Source: an uncultured Chlorobiaceae bacterium
GTDB taxonomy: Bacteria > Bacteroidota > Chlorobiia > Chlorobiales > Chlorobiaceae
Assembly (NCBI GenBank): GCA_903942355.1
Contig: CAJAOR010000122.1
Span: 1-33,244, forward strand
Direction of reading: 5' to 3'
DNA length: 33,244 nucleotides
This document shows positions 15,179 to 24,103 of the stretch, one piece after another (position 1 is the first letter of the stretch; every line of letters starts with the position of its first letter). Under the pieces are notes generated by a model. That model did not search any database. It saw only the letters and a program-made list of their open reading frames with translations, and was not told the DNA's origin. A program made the translations under genes and the position numbers.

Positions 15179-17344
15179 TCAAGAGGTCCAGAAACTACAA
15201 AGGGTGACGATGTAGAGAATTCCGAGATAAAACGGCCAATATAGATAGCGGAAAATCAGTCCGTGGCGATATTGGAAAAGAATGAAGTTCTTTTGCTCGG
15301 TCACCCCTATAGCTACCGTAATGTTTGCCAAAATAGCAAAATAGATGATGAAGTAGATTTTTTCAACATAGAGGATCTCATTAGGTATAACCGCTCCTCT
15401 TATGTGCTGGCTTGCGATAACCAGGAAGATTATAAAGGTTGCGCCAATGATCGAGGTACGCATGGCATCGAAGTTAAACATTTTTCTCATTTTGGCATCA
15501 GTGGTGATCATGCGAATGCCCGAGAAGAGGATGTAGAAGATGACAAAGATAGGAATCAAAACTGATATGAAACTGCTGATCCAATCTCTGGTAAACGATA
15601 TGTTCAGCAAGATGTCCCTATAGTAGTGATAACCGTTTGCCGTTCGCAGGCCATAATCGATACCGTAGGTGTGTTGATATAATTTGTAATAGGTGTTATT
15701 GAGCTGCCACCCAGGGATATGGAAATTATCAGCAACCAATTTGCATGCTGACGGAGAAATTATCTTGTAGGACTCGATATCGGGCAGAAAGATAATCGAT
15801 GTAAAGTCCTCTGCCGGGCGTATTCTGAGCCGGATGTTGATGCGGTCGAACGGGTAGATGCTGGTTATGAAGTCTTGCCGGATTTTGGTTTTGAATGACC
15901 AGCCAACCACAGAGTACCCGTTTTCCTTTACCCGGTATTCTTCTTTAAAAGTTGTTTCAATTTCATCAGGAAACTTGATTCCAATCGTTTTTTTGATGGC
16001 AATACCGTCAGGAATTCTCTCCCAGATAATTCCATACAGGTCAACGTTTTCAAGCGATTCATCAATTCGTCCTGAACGTACAAGCGCGCCCAACTGGATG
16101 AATTCCGGAGGAGGTTTCAGGCCGTTCAGTGCATTTGCAATCTGTTCCTTTTTGTACTGTTCTATCTGTGGTAAGGTCGTGATGCATTGGTCGGCATATG
16201 GAGACTTATTGCCAAAATTGATTTGCAAAAACCATGTGGTGACAAGCGCGATTAAAAATACTGCCGAGCTGAACCATGCGATGCCGGCAATCTTGGCAAG
16301 ATCTGACCTTGATGATGTATAAAGAAAGAAATAAAATCCGGAGAGTACCAGAAAAATGGATGTCGCAGTAAGTATCTTATAATACTGTGTTTTTATAAGG
16401 CTATCCGGAATGGATAGTTCCTGCGTTATAAGGGTGATTCCCGTGACCCAACCAATAACGGGCACCGGTTCAAGGCGTATCATGGATAACTGCTGTGATA
16501 TGATGTTGTTGGTAAGGATTGTTACAGGGGTTTTATCGGCAAATGTGTGCTGAATCAGCTTCTGGTTGGCAACGGAATATGCCTTTTTGGCATTATCGAG
16601 GAAATTGTGTTTACTGACAACCAGTTCCTTGTTGGGATGGGATATCGTTGTGCCGTCTTCTTCTTCAATGAACCGGTAACCATAGCTTCCGAGATCGCGA
16701 TTGTTCAAAATCTGGTTTAGCTGACTTATGTTCATCTGTGCAGCTATCAGGCCGATTTGGATGTCATGGCCCGATAAGTCTTTCTTGTGCAGCGTACGCT
16801 GGTAGCAAACAGTCATGCCATGCTCTTCGTTGCTCCATTGAGCTTTTTGCCACCCAGAAGTCGGTTGTTGTTGTGAGATATTGGTTTGGAAAGCATATTT
16901 CGATTCAGAATCGAATACAGTTATATTGCCGGCCTTAAATATCTGTTCAAGTTCAGGTTTGTTTAATATTTGATTCCGGATTTTTGATCCGTTTTCGTTT
17001 AAATAAATATTTATAGAGCCCTTCCAGGGATTGTCGATTTGATGACGGGAGATCAATTCGAGAAGCTTATTTTTATTTAAGGTGTCAGCGGAAAACAAAG
17101 TTTCTATTTGACCTGTGCAGCCTTCAACCATCTTGGTATATTTGCTGATGCGCTTTGCGTCGGCCATTGTTCCGTTAATGGCTTTCGCTTCAATTGCTTT
17201 ATAGTTATTATCAAGGCTGATAACGAGTTCACCTATTAAAAGAAGAAGGGTAATTAACGCAGCAACTATCGTCAAGATCAGGGAGTACTTGATGATTCTG
17301 TGTGATCGGATCTTCACTTTCGATATTTCCGGCATACTTCCCAT
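15179..17344 (-). CDS. Cache-domain / pentameric ligand-gated ion channel-like fusion
   Basis: 721 residues (alternative ATG at 17335). A cytoplasmic N-terminus and TM helix (20-42) lead to a periplasmic domain (43-315) with dCache character (GYRFIEEEDGTTISHPNKEL). A TM hairpin (about 324-342 and 355-376) leads to a second periplasmic domain (380-585), then four C-terminal helices. This last part reads like a Cys-loop/Pro-loop receptor: YPFD at 497-500, the hallmark loop, then a beta-strand RINIRLRI; pre-M1 LNISFTRDW; M1 about 590-609 with LIPIF; short loop; M2 629-653; M2-M3 loop with P654; M3 656-681 starting ILYVEK; M4 696-718. No kinase, HAMP or cyclase domain exists, so a sensor-output kinase is excluded. 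The ligand and ion are unknown, and the channel call is by pattern, not by search. Confidence 0.7.
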   Translation of the reverse strand: MGSMPEISKVKIRSHRIIKYSLILTIVAALITLLLLIGELVISLDNNYKAIEAKAINGTMADAKRISKYTKMVEGCTGQIETLFSADTLNKNKLLELISRHQIDNPWKGSINIYLNENGSKIRNQILNKPELEQIFKAGNITVFDSESKYAFQTNISQQQPTSGWQKAQWSNEEHGMTVCYQRTLHKKDLSGHDIQIGLIAAQMNISQLNQILNNRDLGSYGYRFIEEEDGTTISHPNKELVVSKHNFLDNAKKAYSVANQKLIQHTFADKTPVTILTNNIISQQLSMIRLEPVPVIGWVTGITLITQELSIPDSLIKTQYYKILTATSIFLVLSGFYFFLYTSSRSDLAKIAGIAWFSSAVFLIALVTTWFLQINFGNKSPYADQCITTLPQIEQYKKEQIANALNGLKPPPEFIQLGALVRSGRIDESLENVDLYGIIWERIPDGIAIKKTIGIKFPDEIETTFKEEYRVKENGYSVVGWSFKTKIRQDFITSIYPFDRINIRLRIRPAEDFTSIIFLPDIESYKIISPSACKLVADNFHIPGWQLNNTYYKLYQHTYGIDYGLRTANGYHYYRDILLNISFTRDWISSFISVLIPIFVIFYILFSGIRMITTDAKMRKMFNFDAMRTSIIGATFIIFLVIASQHIRGAVIPNEILYVEKIYFIIYFAILANITVAIGVTEQKNFILFQYRHGLIFRYLYWPFYLGILYIVTLCSFWTS

Positions 17345-17643
17345 AGGTCATTAATTTTTTTAGCCAATTCATGACTACTGCAGGAATGATCTGGCAAAAA
17401 AACCGTAATTACAAAGATGAGCAGTGAGGATGTGCGTTAAGAGAACATTTTGTCCTTTGGTAACTATCCTATTATGATGTGCTCTCCTGCTGTAGGCGAA
17501 AATTTCATTTCCGCATATTTCGGCAATTAACGACCAGCTGCTTGACGTCGTTTAATCTACAAGCTTTCGGTCATAAATTGAAGCCATTTATTCATAAAAC
17601 GGCCTCTTATTTTAGGAAGGTTTGAACTTTGGTTATGTCGTTG
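17345..17643. other. Intergenic region between phoR and the Cache-channel gene
   Basis: About 300 bp, AT-rich, with no open frame of note and no clear terminator after phoR. It should hold the promoter of the Cache-channel gene, but I cannot place a convincing -35/-10 pair or Pho-box-like repeat in it. Confidence 0.4.
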
Positions 17644-19431
17644 TTATTTTTCGCCGTCATCCCCCTTTGCCATCCTCAAAAGCACAGTGAAGACCGAGCC
17701 GTGGTTGACGCGTGAGCGAACTTCGACGCTGCCTTTATGGGCGAGAACAATGTGCTTGACTATGGCAAGCCCGAGGCCTGTTCCTCCGCGCTGGCGTGAG
17801 CGGGCCTTGTCGACCCGGTAGAAGCGCTCAAAGATGCGTCCAAGATCGGATTTCGAGATGCCGATCCCGTTGTCTTCAATTTCCAGACGGATATCATTGT
17901 CGCTTCTGAAAGCCGAAATTCTGATCTTTCCGTTGTGGTCGTCAACATATTTGATGGCGTTGTCGAGGAGATTGCGGATGGCAATATCAAGATATCGGGC
18001 ATCGGCATAAACTGGCGGCAGATCTTTGCCAATATTTATATCAAGTCGGATCTTTTTTTTGTCGAGTGAAGGCTTCAGAAGCTCAACCGATTGTTGGACA
18101 ACACGCTTGATGTCAACAGCCGCGAATTGGTATTCAATGTAACCGGACTCAATTTTTGAGAGGTCGAGCACATCGTTGACGAGCGCGGTAAGCTGTTCAG
18201 TTGCCTGGCGGATGATCTGCAAAAAGGGTGCTGCATGCTCGGGCTCATGCATGGCGCCTTCGAGCAGTGTTTCGGTATAGCCCGTGATGATGCTGAGAGG
18301 CGTACGCAATTCGTGTGACACGCTGGAGACAAAATCGCGCCGTATTTGTTCGAGGTTACGAAGTTTGGTGATGTCGTTGAGTACAAAAACAGTTCCTTCA
18401 AAGCAGCCCTCTTTTGTGAGCGGCATGGAGCTGATCTGCATAATGCGTTCTCCTTTCGTGGTCATGAGCGGCAGCTCCTCCTTGCGCAACGTTACGCGGG
18501 TGCTGTGAACCCTCGCGAAAAGCTCCTGAAGTTTGCTGTCAGAAAGGTGGCGAATCGGGCGCGATTTGAACATGGTGCCATCAATGCGGAACATTCTCGA
18601 AGCTGCGGGATTGACCAGGATGATATCGCCGGCCGCATCGGTGACGATGATAGCCTCACGAATACCTGAAAAAACAGCGCGGAGCCACTCTTCACTGCGT
18701 TGCAGTTTTATGATTTCATCGGTCATGAAATTCAGAGTGCGGGCAAGCACTCCTGTTTCATCTTTGCTGCGAACAGGTATGGTGCCTGAGAAGTCGCCAT
18801 GAATTCTTTTTTGAGCGCTTTTGGCAAGAGTACGAAACGGTCTGGCCAGAAAAAATGCTGCCAGAAAACCTGCGGTCAGGGAGAGGAAGAGCGCCAGAAA
18901 TATCCCCTGGATAATCTCTCTTTGAATTCTGGTATCAAATATTCCGATATCGTAGAGTGGCTTGCCGAATCGAAGGATGGCGTAGGGTTTCGGAAAACCG
19001 ACAGGGATAGCCATATAGAGCATGTGCTCTTTTACGGTTTGACTGTACCGGGTTCTTTCGCCGTATCCTTTTGTCATTGCATCCTGTACTTCCGGCCTTC
19101 CCCAGTGATTTTCCATCGCGTAAAGTTTGCCGGGGGGGATAGAGGTGTCGGCGATGACATCTCCATAAAGATCTATCAGGGTGACTCGGATGTCAAGAGC
19201 GTGTCCGATCCGCTCTAACCATGCGTTGCCCTGCTCGGTTTTCAGCCATTCACGGGGTTTCTCTTCAAACATCTGTTTGTTGAACAGAAGATCGTGGTGA
19301 AGTTCCGTTTTTGTTGCTGTGACCAGTATCTCCGTCAACCGATGTTCAATCGAGAAATAGCTGATGACTACTGAAAAAAAAATAATTATCCCGATAACAA
19401 GACCAAGTTTGAAGGAGAGTTTACCCTGCAT
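17644..19431 (-). CDS. phoR: Phosphate-regulon-type sensor histidine kinase PhoR
   Basis: 595 residues from the ATG at 19431, chosen because GGGGAG lies six bases upstream; a TTG at 19455 is the longer option. Helix 1 (about 8-26), a periplasmic domain of about 145 residues, helix 2 (about 172-196), HAMP (RPFRTLAKSAQKRI onward), a PAS domain (about 248-345) and the kinase core follow. The phosphorylated His is in SVSHELRTPLS (H373). The N box is NLLDNAIKYV, G1 DNGIGIS and G2 GGTGLGLAIVKH. E. coli PhoR lacks such a large periplasmic domain, but Gram-positive PhoR and many others have one. The start overlaps the phoB end by 11 bp. Confidence 0.88.
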   Translation of the reverse strand: MQGKLSFKLGLVIGIIIFFSVVISYFSIEHRLTEILVTATKTELHHDLLFNKQMFEEKPREWLKTEQGNAWLERIGHALDIRVTLIDLYGDVIADTSIPPGKLYAMENHWGRPEVQDAMTKGYGERTRYSQTVKEHMLYMAIPVGFPKPYAILRFGKPLYDIGIFDTRIQREIIQGIFLALFLSLTAGFLAAFFLARPFRTLAKSAQKRIHGDFSGTIPVRSKDETGVLARTLNFMTDEIIKLQRSEEWLRAVFSGIREAIIVTDAAGDIILVNPAASRMFRIDGTMFKSRPIRHLSDSKLQELFARVHSTRVTLRKEELPLMTTKGERIMQISSMPLTKEGCFEGTVFVLNDITKLRNLEQIRRDFVSSVSHELRTPLSIITGYTETLLEGAMHEPEHAAPFLQIIRQATEQLTALVNDVLDLSKIESGYIEYQFAAVDIKRVVQQSVELLKPSLDKKKIRLDINIGKDLPPVYADARYLDIAIRNLLDNAIKYVDDHNGKIRISAFRSDNDIRLEIEDNGIGISKSDLGRIFERFYRVDKARSRQRGGTGLGLAIVKHIVLAHKGSVEVRSRVNHGSVFTVLLRMAKGDDGEK

Positions 19432-20131
19432 GGTCATCTCCCCTTTTTTCTTCAAATTTGTAACCGAGCCCCCGAACGGTTGTGATCATGCGGCCGGTTT
19501 CTCCGAGTTTTTCGCGGATTCTCGTGATGTGTGTATCGATGGTTCTTGTGTTGATGCTTTTATCGATATCCCAGACATCGCTGAGTAACCTCTCCCGCGA
19601 CTGTGCCTCTCCTTTTCTTTTCAGGAGGGCGACGAGAAGCTTGAACTCCATAAGGGTCACCACAAGTTCTTTGCCTTCAAGCGTCACAATGTGCCGTGTC
19701 AGATCGACTTCAAGAGCGCCAGCCTTGAGCAGTTCCTCCATTTTGCCGCTCTGCCGGTGATCCCGCTTGAGGATTGCCCGTATGCGAAGGGTCAGCTCAC
19801 GGGGGCTGAAAGGTTTGACCACATAGTCATCAATGCCGAGTTCAAATCCCAAAATCCGGTCGATTTCTTCCCCTTTGGCTGTCACCATAATGATTGGGAT
19901 ATCCTTGTAACGCTGATGCTGCCTTATTTTCCGGCAGAGCTCAAAGCCGTCCATCCCCGGCAGCATCACATCAAGCAAGATCAGGTCAAAGCTTTTTTGC
20001 GAGAGCTGCTCAAAAGCATCTTCGGCGGTGCCGGAGAGATGACTTTTATAGCCCGCTTTATTGAGATTGTATTCCAGCAGTTGAGCAAGGTTCAGGTCAT
20101 CCTCGACAACAAGCAGCAATGGATTTTGCAT
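19421..20131 (-). CDS. phoB: Response regulator PhoB/PhoP type (OmpR family)
   Basis: 236 residues from the ATG at 20131; a TTG at 20140 is the only alternative. The receiver domain has the acidic pair EDD near residue 10, the phospho-acceptor Asp54 in LILLDVMLPGMDG and the conserved Lys in VVKPFSPRE. An OmpR-type winged helix follows (about 135-230), with DVWDIDKSINTRTIDTHITR and RGLGYKF. It is coupled to phoR by an 11-bp overlap and begins 11 bp after arsA, so arsD, arsA, phoB and phoR look like one transcript. phoA, a typical target, lies upstream, supporting phosphate control over other OmpR-family roles. Confidence 0.88.
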   Translation of the reverse strand: MQNPLLLVVEDDLNLAQLLEYNLNKAGYKSHLSGTAEDAFEQLSQKSFDLILLDVMLPGMDGFELCRKIRQHQRYKDIPIIMVTAKGEEIDRILGFELGIDDYVVKPFSPRELTLRIRAILKRDHRQSGKMEELLKAGALEVDLTRHIVTLEGKELVVTLMEFKLLVALLKRKGEAQSRERLLSDVWDIDKSINTRTIDTHITRIREKLGETGRMITTVRGLGYKFEEKRGDDHAG

Positions 20132-20142
20132 GGTATTCAATT

Positions 20143-21918
20143 TTAAATTGTGTGCTCTCTCATCTGGCCATGGATGAGCTTCAGAAGCAGATCAGCCCCT
20201 GTTGGCTCTTCATTCAATAAAGGGACTACGGCGTAGCGTGTGGCATAAAGGTGGGCCACGGCGTCAATCTCTTTCAGTTCGTTTTGCGCTCGCCGCTTGA
20301 GAAGAGGGGAGTGTGGTCCAGCAGCGGCTATGCTGTTATTGATGATCCAGCCCCATGGTTCAATACCGGCCCTTCGCAACTCCGCTTGAAGATTGGCGGT
20401 TTCGAGCACAGGGGTGGTTTCGGCCAGCGTTACGAGCACAATGCTGGTACGCTCCGGGTCTTGCATTCGCGTCATCGGCGTGAGATGGTGCTGCTCTGTT
20501 TTTCCGCTTTGACGGGTGAATTCACGGTGATATGCACCGGTTGCGTCGAGCAGCAGCAGGGTATGACCGGTAGGGGCCGTGTCCATGACAACAAATTTTT
20601 GATCGGCCTCACTGATAATGCGTGAAAAAGCCTGAAAGATGGCAATTTCTTCGGTGCAGGGTGAGCGCAAGTCCTCTTCGAGCAGGGCAGTTCCTTCCGC
20701 GTCGAGCGTTATTGCCTTGGTACTCATTACCTGTTGCCGGTAGCGTTCGGTTTCGGCGCGGGGATCAATCCGGCTGACGGTGAGCGTTTCTATGGAGCCG
20801 TTCAAAGTCTCTGTGAGGTGGGCCGCTGGATCGGAAGTGGTAAGGTGCACTGGCAGGCCACGACGGGCAAGCTCCAGAGCTACTGCAGCCGCGAGGGTCG
20901 TTTTGCCAACGCCTCCTTTACCCATGAACATGACAAGCCCCTTGCCTTTGAGTGCTATTTCGTCAACCAGTGCAAGGAGGCCAGGAGCATTGAGTGTGAT
21001 GGGTTGTTCATCACGGTAAAAAGAGTGCTGATCTCCGTCCGAGAGTAACTGGCGCAGGGCTTCAAGGCCAACCAGATTGAAGGGCTTGAGAGCGACATGG
21101 TCGGTCGGCAATTCCCTGAGGCTCTCAGGCATGGTCGATAACGCTGCTTGCTCACGCGAAAAGAGTGCAGCCGCAAGTGCATCCTCTACCCCTTCTTTTT
21201 GGGGGAGTACGGCGTTGATGATGAGATAGTGCTGTGAGATGCCAATTGCGGCGAGCTCTTCACAGGTTCTGGCTACTTCGCGCAAGGGGGATTGCTGGGC
21301 CCGGGAGACCAGAATGAGGCGTGTACGCAAGGGGTCGTCCAAGGCTTCGAGAGCCTCCTTGTACTGCGAACGCTGTTTTTCAAGACCGGCCAGCGGGCCG
21401 AGGCATGAGACGTCACCTTTGCCCGCTTCAAGAAAACCGGTCCATGCGCCGGGCAGTTGCAGCAGCCGGATGGTGTGGCCGGTTGGTGCGGTGTCGAAGA
21501 TGATGTGGTCGAAGTCGGCGGTCAGGGCTGAGTCGGTCAAGAGGACGGTGAACTCGTCGAAGGCGGCAATCTCAGTCGTGCAAGCGCCGGAAAGCTGTTC
21601 CTCAATGCTCTTGACGATGCTCTCTGGCAGCATGCCGCGTACCGGTTTGACGATACGATCGCGATAGTTCTGTGCCGCTGCCTGCGGGTCAATTTCGAGC
21701 GCAAAGAGGCCCTTAACGGCCTCGACAGGTGTGATCTTGTTGCCGATAGTGATACCGAATACCTGGCCGACATTGGAGGCAGGGTCAGTGCTGACCAGCA
21801 AGATACGTCGCCCGGCTTCAGCAAGTTGCATGGCCGTTGCACAGGCAATTGAGGTTTTACCAACGCCTCCCTTTCCTGTGAAGAAAAGGAAGCGCGGAGG
21901 CTCTTTGAGAAATTTCAT
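20143..21918 (-). CDS. arsA: Arsenite-transporting ATPase ArsA, double-domain
   Basis: 591 residues from the ATG at 21918. Two homologous halves each carry a P-loop (GKGGVGKTS at 15-23; GKGGVGKTT at 333-341) and the signature DTAPTGHT. The three metalloid-binding cysteines known from E. coli plasmid ArsA (C113, C172, C422) are all present: C113 in GACTTE, C172 in SCLGPL and C421 in SPCTEE. So the full arsenite/antimonite-activated ATPase is intact. ArsA normally drives an ArsB or Acr3 efflux pump, and neither is in this window. arsD lies 17 bp upstream, phoB 11 bp downstream. A tail-anchored-protein-targeting (Get3) role is unlikely given the cysteines and the double structure. Confidence 0.93.
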   Translation of the reverse strand: MKFLKEPPRFLFFTGKGGVGKTSIACATAMQLAEAGRRILLVSTDPASNVGQVFGITIGNKITPVEAVKGLFALEIDPQAAAQNYRDRIVKPVRGMLPESIVKSIEEQLSGACTTEIAAFDEFTVLLTDSALTADFDHIIFDTAPTGHTIRLLQLPGAWTGFLEAGKGDVSCLGPLAGLEKQRSQYKEALEALDDPLRTRLILVSRAQQSPLREVARTCEELAAIGISQHYLIINAVLPQKEGVEDALAAALFSREQAALSTMPESLRELPTDHVALKPFNLVGLEALRQLLSDGDQHSFYRDEQPITLNAPGLLALVDEIALKGKGLVMFMGKGGVGKTTLAAAVALELARRGLPVHLTTSDPAAHLTETLNGSIETLTVSRIDPRAETERYRQQVMSTKAITLDAEGTALLEEDLRSPCTEEIAIFQAFSRIISEADQKFVVMDTAPTGHTLLLLDATGAYHREFTRQSGKTEQHHLTPMTRMQDPERTSIVLVTLAETTPVLETANLQAELRRAGIEPWGWIINNSIAAAGPHSPLLKRRAQNELKEIDAVAHLYATRYAVVPLLNEEPTGADLLLKLIHGQMREHTI

Positions 21919-21935
21919 TGGAGTTGTGTCGTGAA

Positions 21936-22301
21936 TTATCCGCAGCAATTGTTGTCGGAGCAGCAATTTTTGGCTTGTTTCGACTCTGCCGATGGCAGCG
22001 TGATGGATGCCCAGTCGGCAAGTTTTTCACGGCTTGGGTATTGGCCACTTAAGACAATTTCGCCATCAACAAGAATCAGCGGCAGTGCCTCCTCGCCCAA
22101 GCTTTCGAGGAACAATTTTACGGTTTGGTTTTCTGCGAAGGCCATCGGTTGCCGGGCCAGATTGAAGCGCTCTATTTGAGCCCCATTCTGTAAAGCCCAG
22201 TCAACGTCGGCCGAAAAGCTGACCAGGGCAGGGTCGACATTGATCCCGCAGACGCCACTGCTGCAGCACAATGCGGGATCAAAAACCTGAATTATAGCCA
22301 T
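21936..22301 (-). CDS. arsD: Arsenite metallochaperone ArsD
   Basis: 121 residues. ArsD carries As(III)/Sb(III) to ArsA. The essential vicinal set Cys12-Cys13-Cys18 is present in FDPALCCSSGVCG, matching the E. coli numbering, and both C-terminal pairs exist (CC at 113-114 and 119-120 in NCCSDNNCCG). The thioredoxin-like middle (LPLILVDGEIVLSGQYPSRE) is typical. It lies 17 bp ahead of arsA. No arsR is seen nearby. A Pho-box-like repeat lies about 145 bp upstream, so expression may follow phosphate rather than arsenite. Confidence 0.93.
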   Translation of the reverse strand: MAIIQVFDPALCCSSGVCGINVDPALVSFSADVDWALQNGAQIERFNLARQPMAFAENQTVKLFLESLGEEALPLILVDGEIVLSGQYPSREKLADWASITLPSAESKQAKNCCSDNNCCG

Positions 22302-22445
22302 TATGGATATTGTTAAATTTATTGAGCTTAAAAAAATTATTAAATATAATGCAGTTCAGGTGTTTCTAAATGTACAGCTAAAATGGAAACGTTTTTCGTA
22401 TAGAACATCCTGCCGGGTTCAGTATTTTGAGTTATTTGCTGTTTC

Positions 22446-22463
22446 TTAACAATTACGTAACAA
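22446..22463 (-). promoter_or_regulatory. Candidate Pho box upstream of arsDA-phoBR
   Basis: Read on the minus strand, facing arsD, the sequence is TTGTTACGTAATTGTTAA: two TTGTTA(C/A) heptamers with a 4-bp spacer (11-bp period), the architecture of PhoB boxes ((C/T)TGTNA(N)-N4-(C/T)TGTNA). It lies about 145 bp before the arsD start, between phoA and arsD. Similarity to the E. coli consensus is partial, and the Chlorobi PhoB motif is not known to me. Confidence 0.4.
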
Positions 22464-22507
22464 TCTTGCAATATTGTTGAACCCGGGCAGAGCTGATGAG
22501 GGTTAGA

Positions 22508-23977
22508 CTATTTTATAGAGGGTTTCAGTCCGGCGATCTGCATGATTTTTTTGGCGATATCAGTATTGTCGAAAAAGCCCTTGAATGCTTCAGCTCCACG
22601 CCCTATGGCAAAAACCTGAACCGGCACGGCAGTATGGACGTTGCTGTTCCAGCCGATTCCGGCTCTGTTGTTCAATATGCCGGTTACGGCTGGAGTAAAT
22701 GTATCAGGAATCTTTGTTCCGGCAGATTCGGTTTTCATGGTTTTCAAGTAGGCCTCCCGCAGTGTATTGCAATCTTTTTTGGAAAGTGCAAGTGCTGAAT
22801 CGGCATGAGCGAGGCTAAGTCCGTAAAAGGCCCTGACACTGTCGAGCGCCATGGGAAAGGTAACCAGGTCTCGTTTTTTCCATACGGAGAGCTTTTCGGC
22901 AAACCGTTGCTGCGAAATTTTCTGATGATGCAGAAGGTCAAAATGAGTTTCGTAGCCGTTTGTTGCGTTTCCAAGTGAAAGTCCGCCGCATTCGTGATCG
23001 GCGGTAACAACAATAAGGGTCTCCTTGGGGTGGTGGCGGTAAAAGACAAGTGCCTCCCCAATGGCTTTATCGAACGCTTCTATATCGTGCGCTACAGCAG
23101 CGGCATCGTTTGCATGGCAGGCCCAGTCGATTTTTCCCCCTTCAACCATCATGAAAAAGCCTTTAGGGTTATTGAGCAGTCGAATGCCCTCGCGGGTAAA
23201 TTCTGCAAGCTTATCCATCCCGTTACGGCGATCCATGGCAAAACTCAGCGCTCCTTTGCTGTCATAATCGCTGTATGCCCAGCAGTGCGCTCCCGGTTTT
23301 ATGGACGCAAGTTCTGTTGTGTTATGGGCGATCACATAATGGGATGATTGCATGAGAGCTGTAATATCTCCCCGAAAAGCTTTGCTTTTTGTCTGGTTTT
23401 CAGGAAAGTTTCCGGCTGAGTACCCGCCGCCAAAATAGTCAACACCGCTTGAAGCCATCTGAAGAGCAATGTCGTAGAGGTTGTTGCGTGATGCATTGTG
23501 TGCATAGAAACTGGCGGGTGTTGCGTCGTCAATTCCAACGCTGGAGACAATACCGGTTTTCATACCTTTTGCCTTTGCCATTTCAGGAATGGTTTTCAGT
23601 GTGTCGAGGTGGTTTCCTGCCATGGAAATAGTGCCGATGGTGGTTTTTTTGCCAGTTGCAAGTGCGGTGCTTGCGGCTCCGGAATCGGTGATAAGGTGGT
23701 CTGCCGAATGGGTCGTTGCCATACCGAGCACAGGAAAAGCAGTCATGGCAAGGGAGTGCTTATCCTGAAGCAGCACCTCGGAGAGTTTTACCTGTGCAGG
23801 CCCCATGCCATCTCCGATGAAGAGAAATACATAGCGAGCTTCTCTGGCAGCCTCCCTCGGAGCGGCTTGAATGGGCTTGTATGATGTTAAAACGGCGGCG
23901 GATACCATAATGATCAGCAGCAGCGCAAATTTCAGCGCTGAGTTTACGGTGCACTGTTGCCTATGATATTCCTTCAT
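22508..23977 (-). CDS. phoA: Alkaline phosphatase (PhoA family)
   Basis: 489 residues from the ATG at 23977. A basic N-terminus and hydrophobic stretch (about 14-34, ALKFALLLIIMVSAAVL) ending before IQA-APREA form a signal peptide, so it is periplasmic. It hydrolyses phosphomonoesters to free phosphate. Active-site features are FIGDGMG (metal Asp), DSGAASTALATG (nucleophilic Ser in the DSxAxxTA context), EGGKIDWACHAND (metal ligands), TADHECGG, and the C-terminal NVHTAVPV His. All the metal-site blocks are present. It lies 126 bp after the ParA-like gene, upstream of arsD. Its context with phoBR suggests induction on phosphate starvation, though I find no clear Pho box directly before it. Confidence 0.93.
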   Translation of the reverse strand: MKEYHRQQCTVNSALKFALLLIIMVSAAVLTSYKPIQAAPREAAREARYVFLFIGDGMGPAQVKLSEVLLQDKHSLAMTAFPVLGMATTHSADHLITDSGAASTALATGKKTTIGTISMAGNHLDTLKTIPEMAKAKGMKTGIVSSVGIDDATPASFYAHNASRNNLYDIALQMASSGVDYFGGGYSAGNFPENQTKSKAFRGDITALMQSSHYVIAHNTTELASIKPGAHCWAYSDYDSKGALSFAMDRRNGMDKLAEFTREGIRLLNNPKGFFMMVEGGKIDWACHANDAAAVAHDIEAFDKAIGEALVFYRHHPKETLIVVTADHECGGLSLGNATNGYETHFDLLHHQKISQQRFAEKLSVWKKRDLVTFPMALDSVRAFYGLSLAHADSALALSKKDCNTLREAYLKTMKTESAGTKIPDTFTPAVTGILNNRAGIGWNSNVHTAVPVQVFAIGRGAEAFKGFFDNTDIAKKIMQIAGLKPSIK

Positions 23978-24103
23978 GATGTTCTTCTTATAATTGATTG
24001 TTACGAGTTCCATGGCCTGTATATACTCATTATCGGTGTTTTAATCCGGAGGGCGAATGTTACCGCAGTGTGAAAATTGCAAGAGCATTCCTGGATGGGA
24101 GAC

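Noticed and set aside
15179-17344. Chemoreceptor or histidine kinase reading of the Cache protein
   Set aside because: No HAMP, methyl-accepting, kinase, GGDEF or other cytoplasmic output domain exists; the C-terminal half is a second periplasmic domain plus four TM helices.
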